From: Lumbricus terrestris
Taxonomy: Eukaryota > Annelida > Clitellata > Crassiclitellata > Lumbricidae
Length of the DNA stretch: 64,000 bases
Assembly (NCBI GenBank): GCA_949752735.1
Contig: OX457037.1
Location: 16,329,017-16,393,016, forward strand
Direction: 5' to 3'
Position numbers and translations under genes: made by a program. Positions 1 through 30,060 of the stretch are shown one piece after another (the first letter of the stretch is position 1; every line of letters starts with the position of its first letter). Below the pieces are notes generated by a model. It worked only from the letters and a program-made list of their open reading frames with translations, searched no databases and was not told the origin of the DNA.

Positions 1-512
1 AGCAGTTGATTAATGTTTTATAATTAATGGCAATAAGTAAAGGTGTAATAATTATACTGATAAGTGGTTTTTTTTTGCTGAACTAGCCATTCCAAGAATC
101 CAAGACAGTAGTGCCAAATCGTACCAGTGACTATAATAACTGTTTTTTATTAGAATATTGTAATTGTAATGCTGGTCAACATTTCTTCGTTAGCAAATGT
201 TAGAATTTATTTTTCAGAATTTGAATGACTTCAGTTTATTTCTTGAGGAGCATTTAGGAGAATTCAGTTTCTAGTTCTCAGTGTCTCCAGGATTATCCAT
301 ACGAGAATGATGTATTTGTGGCCTGCATGTAGATGAAGTAGGAGAATTGTCCTCAGATGACTTATTTTAGTGGTCAGGAGACAGTAGCTGATCAAATGCA
401 TGAAAGTTACACATGAATATTCCTGTGTCTATTCTGATAATTATTGTTACTTAACTTGTTGCACAATTAACCTGTCTTAATGATAATGATCTGTATGCTG
501 ATCTTGTTTTAG
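1..512. other. AT-rich sequence upstream of the first candidate exon
   Basis: No feature stands out. A possible acceptor near 218 is followed by a short reading frame that stops near 272, but its phase does not join the exon at 513, so I do not call it. This is probably intron of the plus-strand gene. Confidence 0.4.
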
Positions 513-555
513 CTGAGGTTTCATCAGAGTTTGCAACTCCTGGATATTCCTCATG
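513..555 (+). CDS. Candidate internal exon of an unidentified plus-strand gene
   Basis: A pyrimidine-rich acceptor ending in TTTTAG precedes 513 and a GTAAAT donor follows 555. Read with two leading bases completing a codon, the exon encodes EVSSEFATPGYSS and leaves two bases. Those two bases join the first base of the exon at 1583 to form a tryptophan codon, so the phases fit. The protein is not recognised. The case rests on splice sites and phase continuity only. Confidence 0.42.
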
Positions 556-1263
556 GTAAATAACTCATTTGCCAAGTAAATTTCTTACACATGCAATTCA
601 CTTCAATATAAAGTTCTGGAGACTTTTATAGCTCCTTAGTCTATTTGGAGCAACCTATTCATATACAACCTAGTCATTGTCAAATAACTGGTGAATTGAC
701 TACCTCAGTTATTATTAACCACTTAAATAAATTGACCCTTCATTCTTATCAAACTGCGACGCTGCTTAAGCTTGCATGGAGTTCTTCCAAGAGCTACTCG
801 GGAGTGCTCTAAAATGTTCTGCTCACACAACATGCCAACCATCAAAATACGATCCAGGATTGACAGCAATTAACATCATGTTGAGAGTGTCTTATTCTTG
901 TTGCATTGATGAAAAAATGCAATGTTCACAGTTACACTTGCTGACTGCCATTCCCTGAGTAGATGATAGTTGGGACAGTGACGTAACAGTTGCCATCAAG
1001 TGTGTGCAGGGCAGCCAGCTGTATAATGCAGTTGTATTCACTTACTTGTACACTTATTTTGTTATTCTTTTTATTTTACTTGAAATGATGATCATTGTTA
1101 AGCTTATTTTACACCTGTGGTTTATTAATTGATCTTTTTAACATCAGGTAGGATAGTACGGTGTCTTTTATCTTGAAGTGAGGCATTTTATCAGACCTTT
1201 CAACTTGAATACTCTCCATAGTCTGGTGCCTAGAAGTCACACCACTATGTTCATTTCTAACTT

Positions 1264-1352
1264 AAAAACTGCCTTGGTTAGTCATGGTTGAACTCGGGGC
1301 ACTTCTGAGTAGTATACCTTGAAGGTGCGCTATATAAAAATGCAATAATAGA
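1264..1352 (+). repeat. SINE 3' tail fragment
   Basis: The stretch containing CACTTCTGAGTAGTATACC and GGTGCGCTATATAAA matches the tail of the tRNA-derived SINE at 2045. The tRNA head is missing or too decayed to see. Confidence 0.5.
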
Positions 1353-1582
1353 GTAGTCTGGATACCAGGTTTCTTTGGTGTATCATATTTTGAACTTGCT
1401 TCTTCAGTTGATTACAATTGTGACCGAATCGAATTTGATTTTTAATTGTGATTTCACCCTTGACTAAAGTTTTGGGCATTTTATGGTAAAAGTGCCAAAG
1501 AAGCTATTCAATTAGATTTCTTTACAGGTTTGTTTACACGATCTTTCATTTACCCTCCCGACGTGCCAATTGTTTGTTTTAG

Positions 1583-1646
1583 GTATGCTCCTGAGACCGA
1601 TGACCTTTTGGAGGAACTGGCCAAAGAGCAGCCGCATTTTCTTTCG
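1583..1646 (+). CDS. Candidate internal exon of an unidentified plus-strand gene
   Basis: A TTGTTTTAG acceptor and a GTAAGT donor bound an open exon. After one base that completes a codon from the previous exon it reads YAPETDDLLEELAKEQPHFL and one more serine. It ends in phase 0, which matches the exon at 2410. It is acidic and helix-prone in composition. I do not recognise the family. The minus-strand reading frames over this segment are shadows. Confidence 0.5.
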
Positions 1647-1904
1647 GTAAGTTCGCTGCAGCTGTGCAGATAAGTTTGTCGAGACGATTTGCTTGAACAA
1701 AATTTAATAAGCCATGGAAGCTCTGGCTAAATTCCTGTTTGTAGACTAACCCAGATAAACAAAACATAGAAAAGTTTTCAGAATCTTCAATTCTGTACGG
1801 TTTGTGTGTCTTTGTGTGTTTGCATGTGTGTATATGAATGTATGAGCATATGCACTTGTGTTTGTGTCTGTATGTAAACATTTGTCTGCATGTGGGTATG
1901 TATT

Positions 1905-1910
1905 TATACA

Positions 1911-1942
<32 letters not shown>

Positions 1943-1962
1943 CATACATACATACATCCATA
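1905..1962. repeat. TACA tetranucleotide microsatellite
   Basis: Repeated TACA/CATA units run across the segment with one interruption. A shorter tract of the same type lies at 2261-2285, on the other side of the SINE at 2045, so the SINE may have landed in or next to a tetranucleotide repeat. Confidence 0.85.
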
Positions 1963-2044
1963 TATATATAAACTATATATACCGGTAATTATACATGTAT
2001 ATTAAATATAGTTATTTATTTATATATTGGTATTTATATCTAGC

Positions 2045-2256
2045 CTTGTGGGGCGCGTTGGTGTAGTGGGTATGTTCGTCGCCTTGCAGCCGAAGGGTTG
2101 CAGGTTCGAATCCACCTCAAATCGCCGTGTGGGACCTTGGGCAAGTCCTTCACTTGCAATTGCTCAGCGCTTAGATGTGAAACTTTGTTGCAGCGTCCGC
2201 TCTGTAGTTGGGAGTGCCTCTGAGTAGAGAGCTTGAAGGGTCGCGCTATAACAAGT
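2045..2256 (+). mobile_element. tRNA-derived SINE
   Basis: The head has an A box (TGGTGTAGTGGGTA) and a B box (GGTTCGAATCC) about 37 bp apart, as in polymerase III tRNA promoters. A body follows that contains GGGACCTTGGGCAAGTCC, resembling the conserved central region of CORE-type SINEs. The tail contains GGGAGTGCCTCTGAGTAG and a GCGCTATAA motif that recurs elsewhere in the window. The polymerase III boxes make the tRNA origin clear; the CORE resemblance is by eye. Confidence 0.8.
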
Positions 2257-2409
2257 GCACATACATACATACATATATACATACAAGTATCCTGTCAAAT
2301 GTTATGTATATAATTATAGCAGTTTAATCGATCTGAAAAGTGTGATTGAAAGTAGCCAGAGCATGTATGACGTATTTGATGTAATTAAGATGTCCGGTGT
2401 TCATTGTAG

Positions 2410-2527
2410 CTTCAAGGAGGTCATTCGTTATCGGACGTGTCAGTTGCAATGGCTGCTGCTCATCAAACCGAAGAAAACATTGAATCGAGAGAGACTGAAG
2501 ACAAAACCAAAGCATCCAGTGAAAAAG
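2410..2527 (+). CDS. Candidate internal exon of an unidentified plus-strand gene
   Basis: A CATTGTAG acceptor precedes 2410 and a GTTGGT donor follows 2527. Read in phase 0 from the exon at 1583 it gives LQGGHSLSDVSVAMAAAHQT and then a charged stretch rich in E, K and T, leaving one base. The downstream joining partner is uncertain. A predicted disordered C-terminal region is plausible, but no domain is recognised. Confidence 0.45.
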
Positions 2528-2783
2528 GTTGGTTCAACAATTGGCGAACAGTTGTCTACATTCTATCCCTTGAACCACCCAAAACCTAGTATTTGTCTTA
2601 GAACACATAATATTATGAACAAAAATGAATAAAAAAAGTTCTGGCTAGGGGGAAGGAACTGTTATTAGGTATTGCGGCATTGTTGACAACTTTTGTCAGA
2701 TTCTGGTTCAATAGATTGTTTAAGAGAGCATTGTAAACATAATCTGTTCCTTGTATGCAGCTGTTGTGCATTTTATTGAATTG

Positions 2784-2835
2784 AATTTATACATTTATAT
2801 AGCGCCTCTCAAAGAATGACTTTTCAGAGGAACAC
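2784..2835 (-). repeat. SINE 3' tail fragment, reverse orientation
   Basis: TTTATATAGCGCCTCTCAAA is the reverse complement of the tail motif shared by the SINE-related fragments at 1264, 3605 and 29526. Confidence 0.45.
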
Positions 2836-2915
2836 TGTATTGTCTATGATGAAAAATGTGCAAGCTTCAAAGCAGCTAGTTATATTTTGTGTTATGTTTC
2901 ATATTAATCTACAAG

Positions 2916-3209
2916 CAGGGCTGAAAGTGAGTCGGTCCGGGTCTGGGACCCGGCATCGATTTTCGAGACCCGCTGTTGCCGGGTCGCTTGTTTGCCAAAA
3001 ATCAGACTAAAAAAGGTCATCAACTTTTTTGGCAGAGAAAAAAGGACTTTTTCATCGAAATTTCAGTCAGATGACTAAAAAAAAGAAAGAAAAAAAGGTC
3101 ATCAACTTTTTTGACCGGCAAAAGATGGAACATTTTTTCGGCAACACTCAGCCAAAAATCTCACGAAAGTTCCAGACCCGGCAACTTTTCCAAACCACTT
3201 TCAGCCCTG
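2916..3209. mobile_element. Non-autonomous hAT-like element (MITE), 294 bp
   Basis: The ends are inverted copies of CAGGGCTGAAAGTG. Both sides carry the exact 8-bp target duplication TCTACAAG (2908-2915 and 3210-3217). An 8-bp duplication with CAGGG-type termini is the hAT superfamily signature. The interior has repeated GGTCATCAACTTTTTTG blocks and no transposase. The same AGTCAT-rich interior recurs in the elements at 25223 and 62487. Confidence 0.85.
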
Positions 3210-3503
3210 TCTACAAGCATCTATTAAGTGAGGTTACCAAATGTAGCGAATCCTTCAAGGAATGTGATAACGAGACGAGTTTTTCTTATTGTATTTCAGT
3301 GTACTTTACGTAAAATTCGGCTAAAGTTGGATCAACAAGATCTGTGGTACGTCTCATTCAGATTTCACCGATGAATTTCTCATTCTGTTTCTTTCTCATT
3401 ATTCAATTATGCAATTTAATCTAAGAACTTTCTGTGGAGCAATTATCAGAATACATTTCAGCATCCTTTCTAGAAAGTTATTCTCTGGCATTCCTCTCTC
3501 ATC

Positions 3504-3582
3504 TTAACCCTTTGAACCCGGAGCTCCCGTAACTCTATGGATAACGGGCCGGAAAATCGGCCCGTCGGGCTCAAAGGGTTAA
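3504..3582. mobile_element. Very short piggyBac-like MITE, 79 bp
   Basis: Inverted termini TTAACCCTTTGA and TCAAAGGGTTAA enclose only about 55 bp, itself palindromic (CGGGCC/GGCCCG). A TTAA target followed by CCCT-type termini fits piggyBac-derived MITEs. No coding content. Confidence 0.6.
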
Positions 3583-3604
3583 GACAGTTTTATTCGGCTG
3601 AGCT

Positions 3605-3668
3605 GAGGCTGGGAGCGCCTCTGTGCAGTCCCATTGAAGAGGTGCTACAAAAATTTATTTAATGAGTA
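3605..3668 (+). repeat. SINE 3' tail fragment
   Basis: GGGAGCGCCTCTGTGCAG and GAGGTGCTACAAAAATTT match the tail of the SINE at 2045 in degraded form. Confidence 0.45.
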
Positions 3669-3905
3669 TGGCATATGTTAGTGCTTGGATGGATTGAAAT
3701 TATGTTGGGTTGAGACATGGCTTAAATTGGCTGAACTTAGGTTGAGTTCTGGCTTAAATGGATTGGAAATCTGGTCAATCTGAGTTCTCGTTCAGATGAG
3801 TCAGTCACATATCTATGATAATTATGGAAGGCTGTTTTAATATGGGTTATTAATTCTTTCTGATCCATTGTTTTTTATTGACCTGTTTTGATGGTTTCTT
3901 CACAG

Positions 3906-3955
3906 CCTTTTATCTGGCTGAATCGGTTCATATTCAACGTTCGCATCTACAGTAA
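3906..3955 (+). CDS. Possible terminal coding exon of the plus-strand gene
   Basis: A TTCTTCACAG acceptor precedes 3906. Joined to the single base left over from the exon at 2410, the exon reads AFYLAESVHIQRSHLQ and then a TAA stop at 3953-3955. A longer overlapping frame (59 codons to about 4081) is also open from the same acceptor but does not fit the phase. The join is an inference. Confidence 0.28.
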
Positions 3956-4081
3956 CCAAGATTCTACAGCAAGGTCTCTTCGATCTTGTACAAAGCGTCT
4001 TTTCTGGAAGCGATGGTTTTCTGACGCTTGTAAAACTGAACTGCAGACTATTTTACGTGTCACAGAATTTGGTTGTAGAAA

Positions 4082-5889
4082 GGTATTTATGAAGGGCAGT
4101 GATTTAGATGCAGTCTTTTGAACCACTTCAAGTGTCCTTATTTTATTATGTTAAGCTACAAGATTGGGGCAGTATCATTATGGTTTGTAGTCACCATCTT
4201 GATAACGAAATCTGTGATTTCTTGTATTCTGATGTAGCCGGTTACTCGAGCAAGTTTATTAATTATTATTTTAAAGTTTGCGTTATATAGTTAAAAACTG
4301 CACAAGTGTTCCTGTAACCAGTTTATTACCGTACATTACTATTTTGACTCTTGGAATCGCACTTTTTAAGCGTCTGCTTGTCATTTTCTATGTATATGAA
4401 AATATCTGTTGGTGTTTGTGCCTTTCAGTCCAGTTTCTTTTCATGATGTCTTTGCCACACGGGTTTTGACCAAATGAACGCAATGTTCTCTCTGTACTCA
4501 GATAAGATGTAATGTAGTTGTAATCTAATGTTTGTGTAATGCATCTTGCCCAATCAGAGTCTGCGTTACACTAGCTGAAATGATGTCAATTAGAGATCAG
4601 TGAGCTAAGGACATTATTGTGGCCACGAATGGATCAGAATACATGGGAACAATGTTTCTAAATAGTGTCAGTAATTTGCATGCATGCAGCATTATTTAAG
4701 TGTGCATTTGCAATGCATAACACTCTACATTTGCATTAGTAAGCAGATCTCATGAGGCTGCATTTTGATGACACTCTCCGTTGCTGTATATTTTCCGTTG
4801 TTTGTTGCATTAGTTTTGTTGAATTTTGTTTTGTTTTGCAATATGCAGGTTTGGGAAACGTTTTCCAGCTTTTATTTACTCATTTTATTGTACCATTCTA
4901 GAAAAGTAGACTCAGAATTAATTGTGTGCATTTATTAGTAAAAGTGTTCTTTGTGCAAGAGATGTTTTGGATGATAGAGATAAAAGATTTGGTTAAGCTT
5001 TTCTTATGAACTGAAGCATTAAAATGGTTAAGATTTGCTGCTTTTCATGATAAGTACAATTGAGACATTGTTATTTTTTTACCCAAGGTAGGAATGATCT
5101 TTCATGAAGAACTTATGTTAAAGAGTTTCATTACCTTTTTAATTTTTCGGGGTAAACTTGATCCCATAGAATATAAAAACTATTTGGAGAACAAGAGAAC
5201 GGTACATCTATTGTTATTATTGTTGTTTTATTTTAGATTGATTGCCATTTTAGGTTATAAAATATAATTATTGTATTTAAAATAATGAGAATGACAGCAA
5301 AGGTCACTTGACGATGATGGTGGTGGTAGTATTGATGATAGTTATTGTACATACGTTTATGTAATAATTATTGTAGTTGTTGTTGTTATACATGTAACAT
5401 ATATACTCAGCAGAGAGTGCACTTGTGAACATTGTCCGTTATACGTGACATTTTTATTGATAAAGTTTAAAGTACAAGATGTTATTGGTGTGACTAGTTT
5501 TATGTTAAAGTAATTATGAATATTAGTTTAATAGCAAGTCTTATTGTTGACAATAGCTTCACCCACAATGGCAAATTTTAAACACAGGTGACTTGGTACA
5601 AGTAAATAAATCATCATGATTAATTGAAGTATATCAAACATGAAGAAAAATTGCATCATATGCAACACGCTGTTGGCCTGATTGTAAAAAATATGTTTCC
5701 TTTTGATGATGACCATGTTTGAATCGCTAGCACTGAATTATCCGCTGTAGTCCGATGATACTTAATGGTGTAAACTCAGTAGTGGAATGATGTGCAGTTT
5801 TATGGAATCTATGTATGTATTGTGGGGATTCTTGTAGGGATTCTTGTTGGCCTCCATCAGACCATTAAAGGAATGAGCGTATGCTGTGA
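4082..5889. other. Non-coding AT-rich intergenic sequence
   Basis: I see no exon with paired splice sites, no repeat with defined ends and no RNA gene here. It lies between the plus-strand exon chain and the hAT-like element at 5899, and is probably the 3' flank of that gene. Confidence 0.4.
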
Positions 5890-5898
5890 CAGAATACG

Positions 5899-7385
5899 CA
5901 GTGTTTAATCTAGTCCCCCGACCCTGGGGGGGAATTGAGGTTTCTGGGGGGGAGACAATTGAGCGTCCAAAGGACGCTCGTGATATACGTAGCGCCGAGA
6001 CCGGAAGGGGAGGGGTATGGGGAGGGAATGTGCCCCTCCCCACCAGAAACTTTTTGAATCTTCAAATTGTAATGGCAGCATTTTGAGGTGTCATCTTAGC
6101 AAAATAGCTATACTTTTTCAGTGACCCAATAGAAAATTTTTGAATTTCCAAATTGTAATGGCAGCATTTTAAGGTGTCATCTTAACAAAATAGCTGTACT
6201 TTTTCAGTGACCCATTAGAAACATTTTGAATTTCCACATTGCCATGGCAGCATTTTAAGGTGTCGTCTTAACAAAATAGCAGTACTTTTCCAGTGACCCA
6301 TTAGAAAATTTTTGAATTTCCGAATTGTAATGGCAGCATTTTAAGGTGTCATCTTAACAAAATAAAGCTGTACTTTTTCAGTGACCCATTAGAAAATTTT
6401 TGAATTTTCATATTGCAATGGTACACTTTGAAGATGATATTTTAGCTAAATAACTCCCTTATTTCAGTACCGTACTGATATAAAGTGCTTAAGGATTTCA
6501 ATATATATATATATATAAAATAATAATTACAATAAAAAACATCTTTATGTATCGAGATCAGCAGCTCAGTTCTGTTGTTGCTGGGTTATTCTAATGAATA
6601 ACTGCAGACGTGATTATATAAGCTGACTTTTAAGCACTTTAATCAGCTTATCCCTGTTTCCCAATATGATCCTGAATTGCGTACCAAGATACACTTTCAG
6701 AAATCATATGGTACACAAATCAACCAAGAACTAATAAACTACCGGTACCAAAATCAAGAAGCCATGTGTAGCAATGATGTTGTTTTACTAGGTGTTCAAA
6801 TAATAGGACCAAAACATTTTGAAATTGGACAGTTTAAAATTTGAAGGATAGCACTGGATTGAAGCCATTCAGTTGTGCAAAAATAGTATTTGTACATAAT
6901 ATTAACAGTAAGTTAAACTCATTTTAGCAGGATTGTGTCATATATTATAATTGTAATCATAATATAATTGTATAATTGTAATTATTTACTACAACCATAT
7001 AGTAGTAAATAATATTACGGTATATTATTATAACAGTTCATGTAATGCAATGATGTAAACAGCACCTAAAAACTATTATCATTTTGACAAATTGTTCTAG
7101 AAGGGATGTCATCTTTGTTTTTAGTTAAGAAAAATAGTGTTTACACAAATATATACAGTAAGTTATACTCATTGCAACATGATAGTATCATATATTATCG
7201 TAGTAAATAATGCCATTAAAATCATATAATAATAAATAATATTACGTTATATTATAACACTTCATGTAAAACAATGATGAAAACAGTAACTAAAACAAAT
7301 ATCATTTCATCAAATTTTTCTGGGGGGAAATGTCAATCCTGGGGGGGGAACTTTCCCCCCCCAGAGACGTCTAGATTAAACACTG
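5899..7385. mobile_element. Non-autonomous hAT-like element, 1487 bp
   Basis: The ends are inverted repeats CAGTGTTTAATCTAG and CTAGATTAAACACTG. CAGAATACG occurs on both sides (5890-5898 and 7386-7394), which is an 8-bp hAT-type duplication plus one shared base. G- and C-rich runs lie just inside both ends. There is no transposase reading frame. The interior has five tandem units of about 85 bp, and a diverged relative in inverse orientation lies inside the element at 11738. Confidence 0.82.
6048..6440. repeat. About 85-bp tandem repeat inside the hAT-like element
   Basis: Five successive units each contain TTTTTGAATTTCC, a TGGCAGCATTTTAAGGTG block, then CTTTTTCAGTGACCCATTAG. They differ by scattered substitutions, so the expansion is not recent. 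Confidence 0.8.
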
Positions 7386-7394
7386 CAGAATACG

Positions 7395-9551
7395 TTTCTT
7401 GTGTATTAGTGTGTGTATGTCGCTTGGTGTAACATAAAATTTTGCGACCCTGCAGCTTGCTAGAATATTGCTAGGTCCTTTGGGAATGTCATGCTTGGTC
7501 AGGCTATTTGCAGCAAACCCGCAGATTTAGCACCAAACTCCACCGCTGGGGACCCTGCATGCTCATATAAATATGCTACTATTCAGTGCTGATAGGATTT
7601 TGCATTTATTTTGTCTGCTACACATTACACAATCTTGCAGTAAATGATTTCTTGCAGCTTTAGAGCGTGTGACCCGGAGACTACATTTTATCAATATGCT
7701 TATCAATTTTGTATGGTAACTCACGAGTCTGTGAAGAGGCAAACATTCAAGAGAGAACTGATATGACATAATCTAATTATTTCAAAACTCAACATACTTG
7801 TCTACTATCATATTTCTCATTAACACCCACATGGGGTATTGCACTTGTTTTGTTTGTTTTGAAACTCAGTTGTGAAACTATTTACATTCAACATATTTGT
7901 GTACTATCATATATATCCTTAGCACATGGGTATTGAACCTGTATTTTTGATCATGGAAAGGCTCTATTTCATTGCCCAATAAATTTTTTATAGTTATAAT
8001 TTTTGAGATTACCCATTGTCTTAAGTGCCTTAAGCTTTAGCGTTTGACCTCAACCACCTTCGCTTGGCTCTTGCGTGAAAGTCAGAGTAGGTTGCAGTGT
8101 TTAACTGTGCTGAAGTTTAACATCTATCATTGGTACTACCAAAGATCTTCAACTGGTGCTAGTACCATGTTTAATTACATACTTACAAGCATACTTTGTG
8201 CATACTTGTATACTATCACGTTTCTCATTAACACTTTATGGCATTGCACCGGTTTTTTTAATCATGGAAATGTGTTATTCAATTTTTATTAAATCGTGTT
8301 CGGGGTGCCTTGACTCGGAGCTGAGCATTTACTGTGATTAGTCCCTCTACTATCCCCTCTTCTGTGGGCTAAGCCTAAGTCTGGGATCTTCCCTGTACTC
8401 TCTCGCTTTCTCAAAAAACTTTATTTTTCCCCGGGGGTTATGTGCTGAAAGCGCTTCTGAATAGTCTATGGTGCAAGAGGCGCTCTGTAATTTTTTAGAT
8501 ACAGTACAATACTGTGTCCAAATACTCCATTTATTGCAGAAGTTGTTAGTAAAGTGTTCTGTTTGCTTGAGAACTTATTAAAGAGTCACCATTTTACTGT
8601 TTTTTTAAAGAGGTTTGAGTATAAATGCCTAGATATATATACCGGTAAATATGTAGAACATTAACACAATGTAAAAAATAAGTTGATGTAACTGTTGTTA
8701 TGTAATCAGTATTCTCAGATTGTGAACTGTATTGTCATTGTTGTTAGCTGAACAGATTATAAGTTGGTTCTTGTTATATGAACCTTGTGTGGCGTGTGAT
8801 CATTTCTGTGTGTTGTGTCACATAATGCTACTGCATTGAATGGCAAATTTGGATGTTTTTTGTCCATTTGGTGTAAGGACAAATCTGGCAAATGCTGGGT
8901 ACTGGCAAATGCAGGATGGTCTTTCCCCCACCCCCCGGTTTAAGAACAAAGCTAGCATATGCAGAATTTGCAGAAAACACAACAATCATTAACCAGCCAT
9001 TTACTTTGATAACTGAATCAATTCATCTGGAAAGCATAACTTATTGTCAGTCAGCAACAGTTCTTTCAACAAAAGTCCGGCTTTCATACGACTCACAGTC
9101 TGCAGGCAAGCCTGTAAAATTAAATGCAACAAAAGTCAACTTAAAACTGCTATAGCAGAATATTTCCACTTCTCAGCAGCCTTGTTATTATTGCCATGGT
9201 AATCATCATCATCTCACTCATATCTGTTGTTTGATAATAATTTTTCTAACTAAACATTCTCACCGTAAGATCTTATAATGCGCTACTGGGAAGTAGATAC
9301 AAGAAATCTACGATTTAATTCGGCTACTTAAAGTGACTAAATTATATGATTATACTGCAACCATTGTTGTAAACTAGGTGTCTTTGCTGTCAAATGCGGT
9401 ATTTCATCAAGGTTCCAGCACATTTGACATAAAAATACATATAAATTATTAATAACACTTAAATCATTAAATATACAAACTATTGCAAAGTTCATTTAGC
9501 AACTACCTTCTAAAAACCATTTAAAATAAATCATAAATAATAATAACCCAC
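7395..9551. other. Non-coding sequence 3' of the DDX10 gene
   Basis: No reading frame here looks like a gene. It should contain the 3' end of the minus-strand DDX10 transcript, including the unresolved last exon. A SINE tail fragment lies at 8436-8500. A minus-strand segment near 9155-9220 encodes a short RLLRSG-containing tail that could be the last DDX10 exon, but its phase does not join exon 20. Confidence 0.35.
8436..8500 (+). repeat. SINE 3' tail fragment
   Basis: GCTGAAAGCGCTTCTGAATA followed by AAGAGGCGCTCTGTAA matches the shared SINE tail in degraded form. Confidence 0.45.
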
Positions 9552-28731
<19,180 letters not shown>

Positions 28732-28829
28732 TTTCGGCCGATTTTCACGACAACCAACTGAAGCGACTTTCTAGAAAAATAAAATTTTACCAAACCACGT
28801 TTCAGTTAAACCGGAAACATAACGAGCAC
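28732..28829. promoter_or_regulatory. Candidate bidirectional promoter
   Basis: 98 bp separate the DDX10 ATG on the minus strand from a plus-strand ATG that has a perfect donor 17 bases later. No TATA box is seen, as is common for divergent housekeeping promoters. Inference from spacing only. Confidence 0.35.
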
Positions 28830-28846
28830 ATGGCGTCAGTTAATAA
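28830..28846 (+). CDS. Candidate first coding exon of a divergent gene
   Basis: ATG in good context (GAGCACATGG) encodes MASVN and two bases before a GTAAGT donor. Without splicing, the frame stops at the next codon. The downstream exon was not found in the following sequence, so the gene is unidentified. Confidence 0.33.
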
Positions 28847-29094
28847 GTAAGTTCAAGTTGTTATGCAGAAGAATGCGATGCAATCAGCTAATTCCCATAA
28901 ATAATTATTATCAATCCACTCCAACGACCTCATATATATTGTCTACTTGCTATCGAGCCGTTCTATCCTAAGAATAGGTATGCTTAAAACCATTGTTTTG
29001 TTATGTTGCTAATTAAATCAATAAATTTCATTGATCCTGTAGTAGACAAAACCCTCTTCAAGAATTTATTCCCCAAACTCATCTGATCATCATC

Positions 29095-29200
29095 GTAATC
29101 GTAATCGTAATCGTAAACTCGAAATTTCTAAAGCGCCACTCGAAAGCCAAGCGCGGGGCACCAGCTTATTCACGAGCGCTGCGTTGCGTTAGAACGGTTG
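29095..29200 (-). repeat. SINE 3' part, reverse orientation, with CGTAAT repeat tail
   Basis: CGTAAT repeated four times is followed by TTCTAAAGCGCCACTCGAAA and GGGGCACCAGCTTATTCACG. The latter block also occurs at 10390-10415 (GGGCACCAGCGTATTCATGA). The tandem tail and GCGCC box fit a retroposed SINE end. Confidence 0.55.
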
Positions 29201-29525
29201 TCCGTGAGAATAGTCCGTGGTGGTCCGGGTCGAGTTACCATAGCATCAACTGTTTATTCTCAACCTAAATGGCACCCACATTAACATATTCTAGCCTATG
29301 ATGCCCAATCACACCGTCAGATGATTAATAAAATTTGAAAACCAGCTCCGTGCATATCCAATTCTATTTTATTTATTTTCCTCAACCAGAACCACAAACG
29401 CGATACAATTATGGCAGTGAACAATAGTTTCCAGTTGTCTGGAATGGGCTCCCACAGGAGCTACGTCTACTTCCTGGGGTTATTACTGAAACATTTTTTA
29501 TTAAACTCAAAACTGTCCCTTTTTG

Positions 29526-29602
29526 CCGTGCTAGAGTCGGGAGCGCTTCTGAGTAGTCCCTTTGAAGAAGCGCTATATAAATTCTTGAATGAATGAATGA
29601 AT
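29526..29602 (+). repeat. SINE 3' tail with GAAT repeat
   Basis: GGGAGCGCTTCTGAGTAGTC, then AGAAGCGCTATATAAATTC and a GAAT tandem tail. This is the best-preserved tail copy in the window. Confidence 0.6.
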
Positions 29603-30060
29603 AGGCCTACTTTAAAATAATTTGGTTAAGAAGGGGAGGCCCAGAAGGGATGGATAAGCCCGCTAATCCCACCCATTACTCATGTAAAATACAAAAATGA
29701 CCACAAAATTACAGCATAATTATTCAATTGCCGGAATATAAAGATCGTTAGGGGAGAGAGAAAACATTATTAATAAGCAATAGAGTACAACAAGAAAAAC
29801 AACTCTTAACTAAGGACTTTACTAAGAGCTTGACGAAACCACTGAGCAGAGACCCAATGCTGCTCTTCAACACCGCGCCCGGCGCTAATACTTTTTCGAA
29901 TATCTTCAAATAATCTAAATTCCTTGAAGTAAATAGCGGCCTTTTCCAACCCTTCCTAGAGTTGATTCTTTTGCCAGAATTAGTTATATTATGGCGAATG
30001 TCGCATAACTGCATAAATGTTTTGTATTATTTATTTTCTCTGTAAACTACTGTGCGTTTG

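Larger units (their letters stand above)
28973..30060. other. Intergenic sequence with SINE remnants
   Basis: It contains the two SINE fragments listed separately and an unrecognised minus-strand 88-codon frame at 29748-30014. I see no splice signals supporting an exon. Confidence 0.4.

Noticed and set aside
2045..2120. Functional tRNA gene
   Set aside because: A and B boxes are present but there is no proper acceptor stem, and the sequence continues into a SINE body and tail.
29748..30014. 88-codon minus-strand frame
   Set aside because: No domain, signal or splice support; left as unrecognised.
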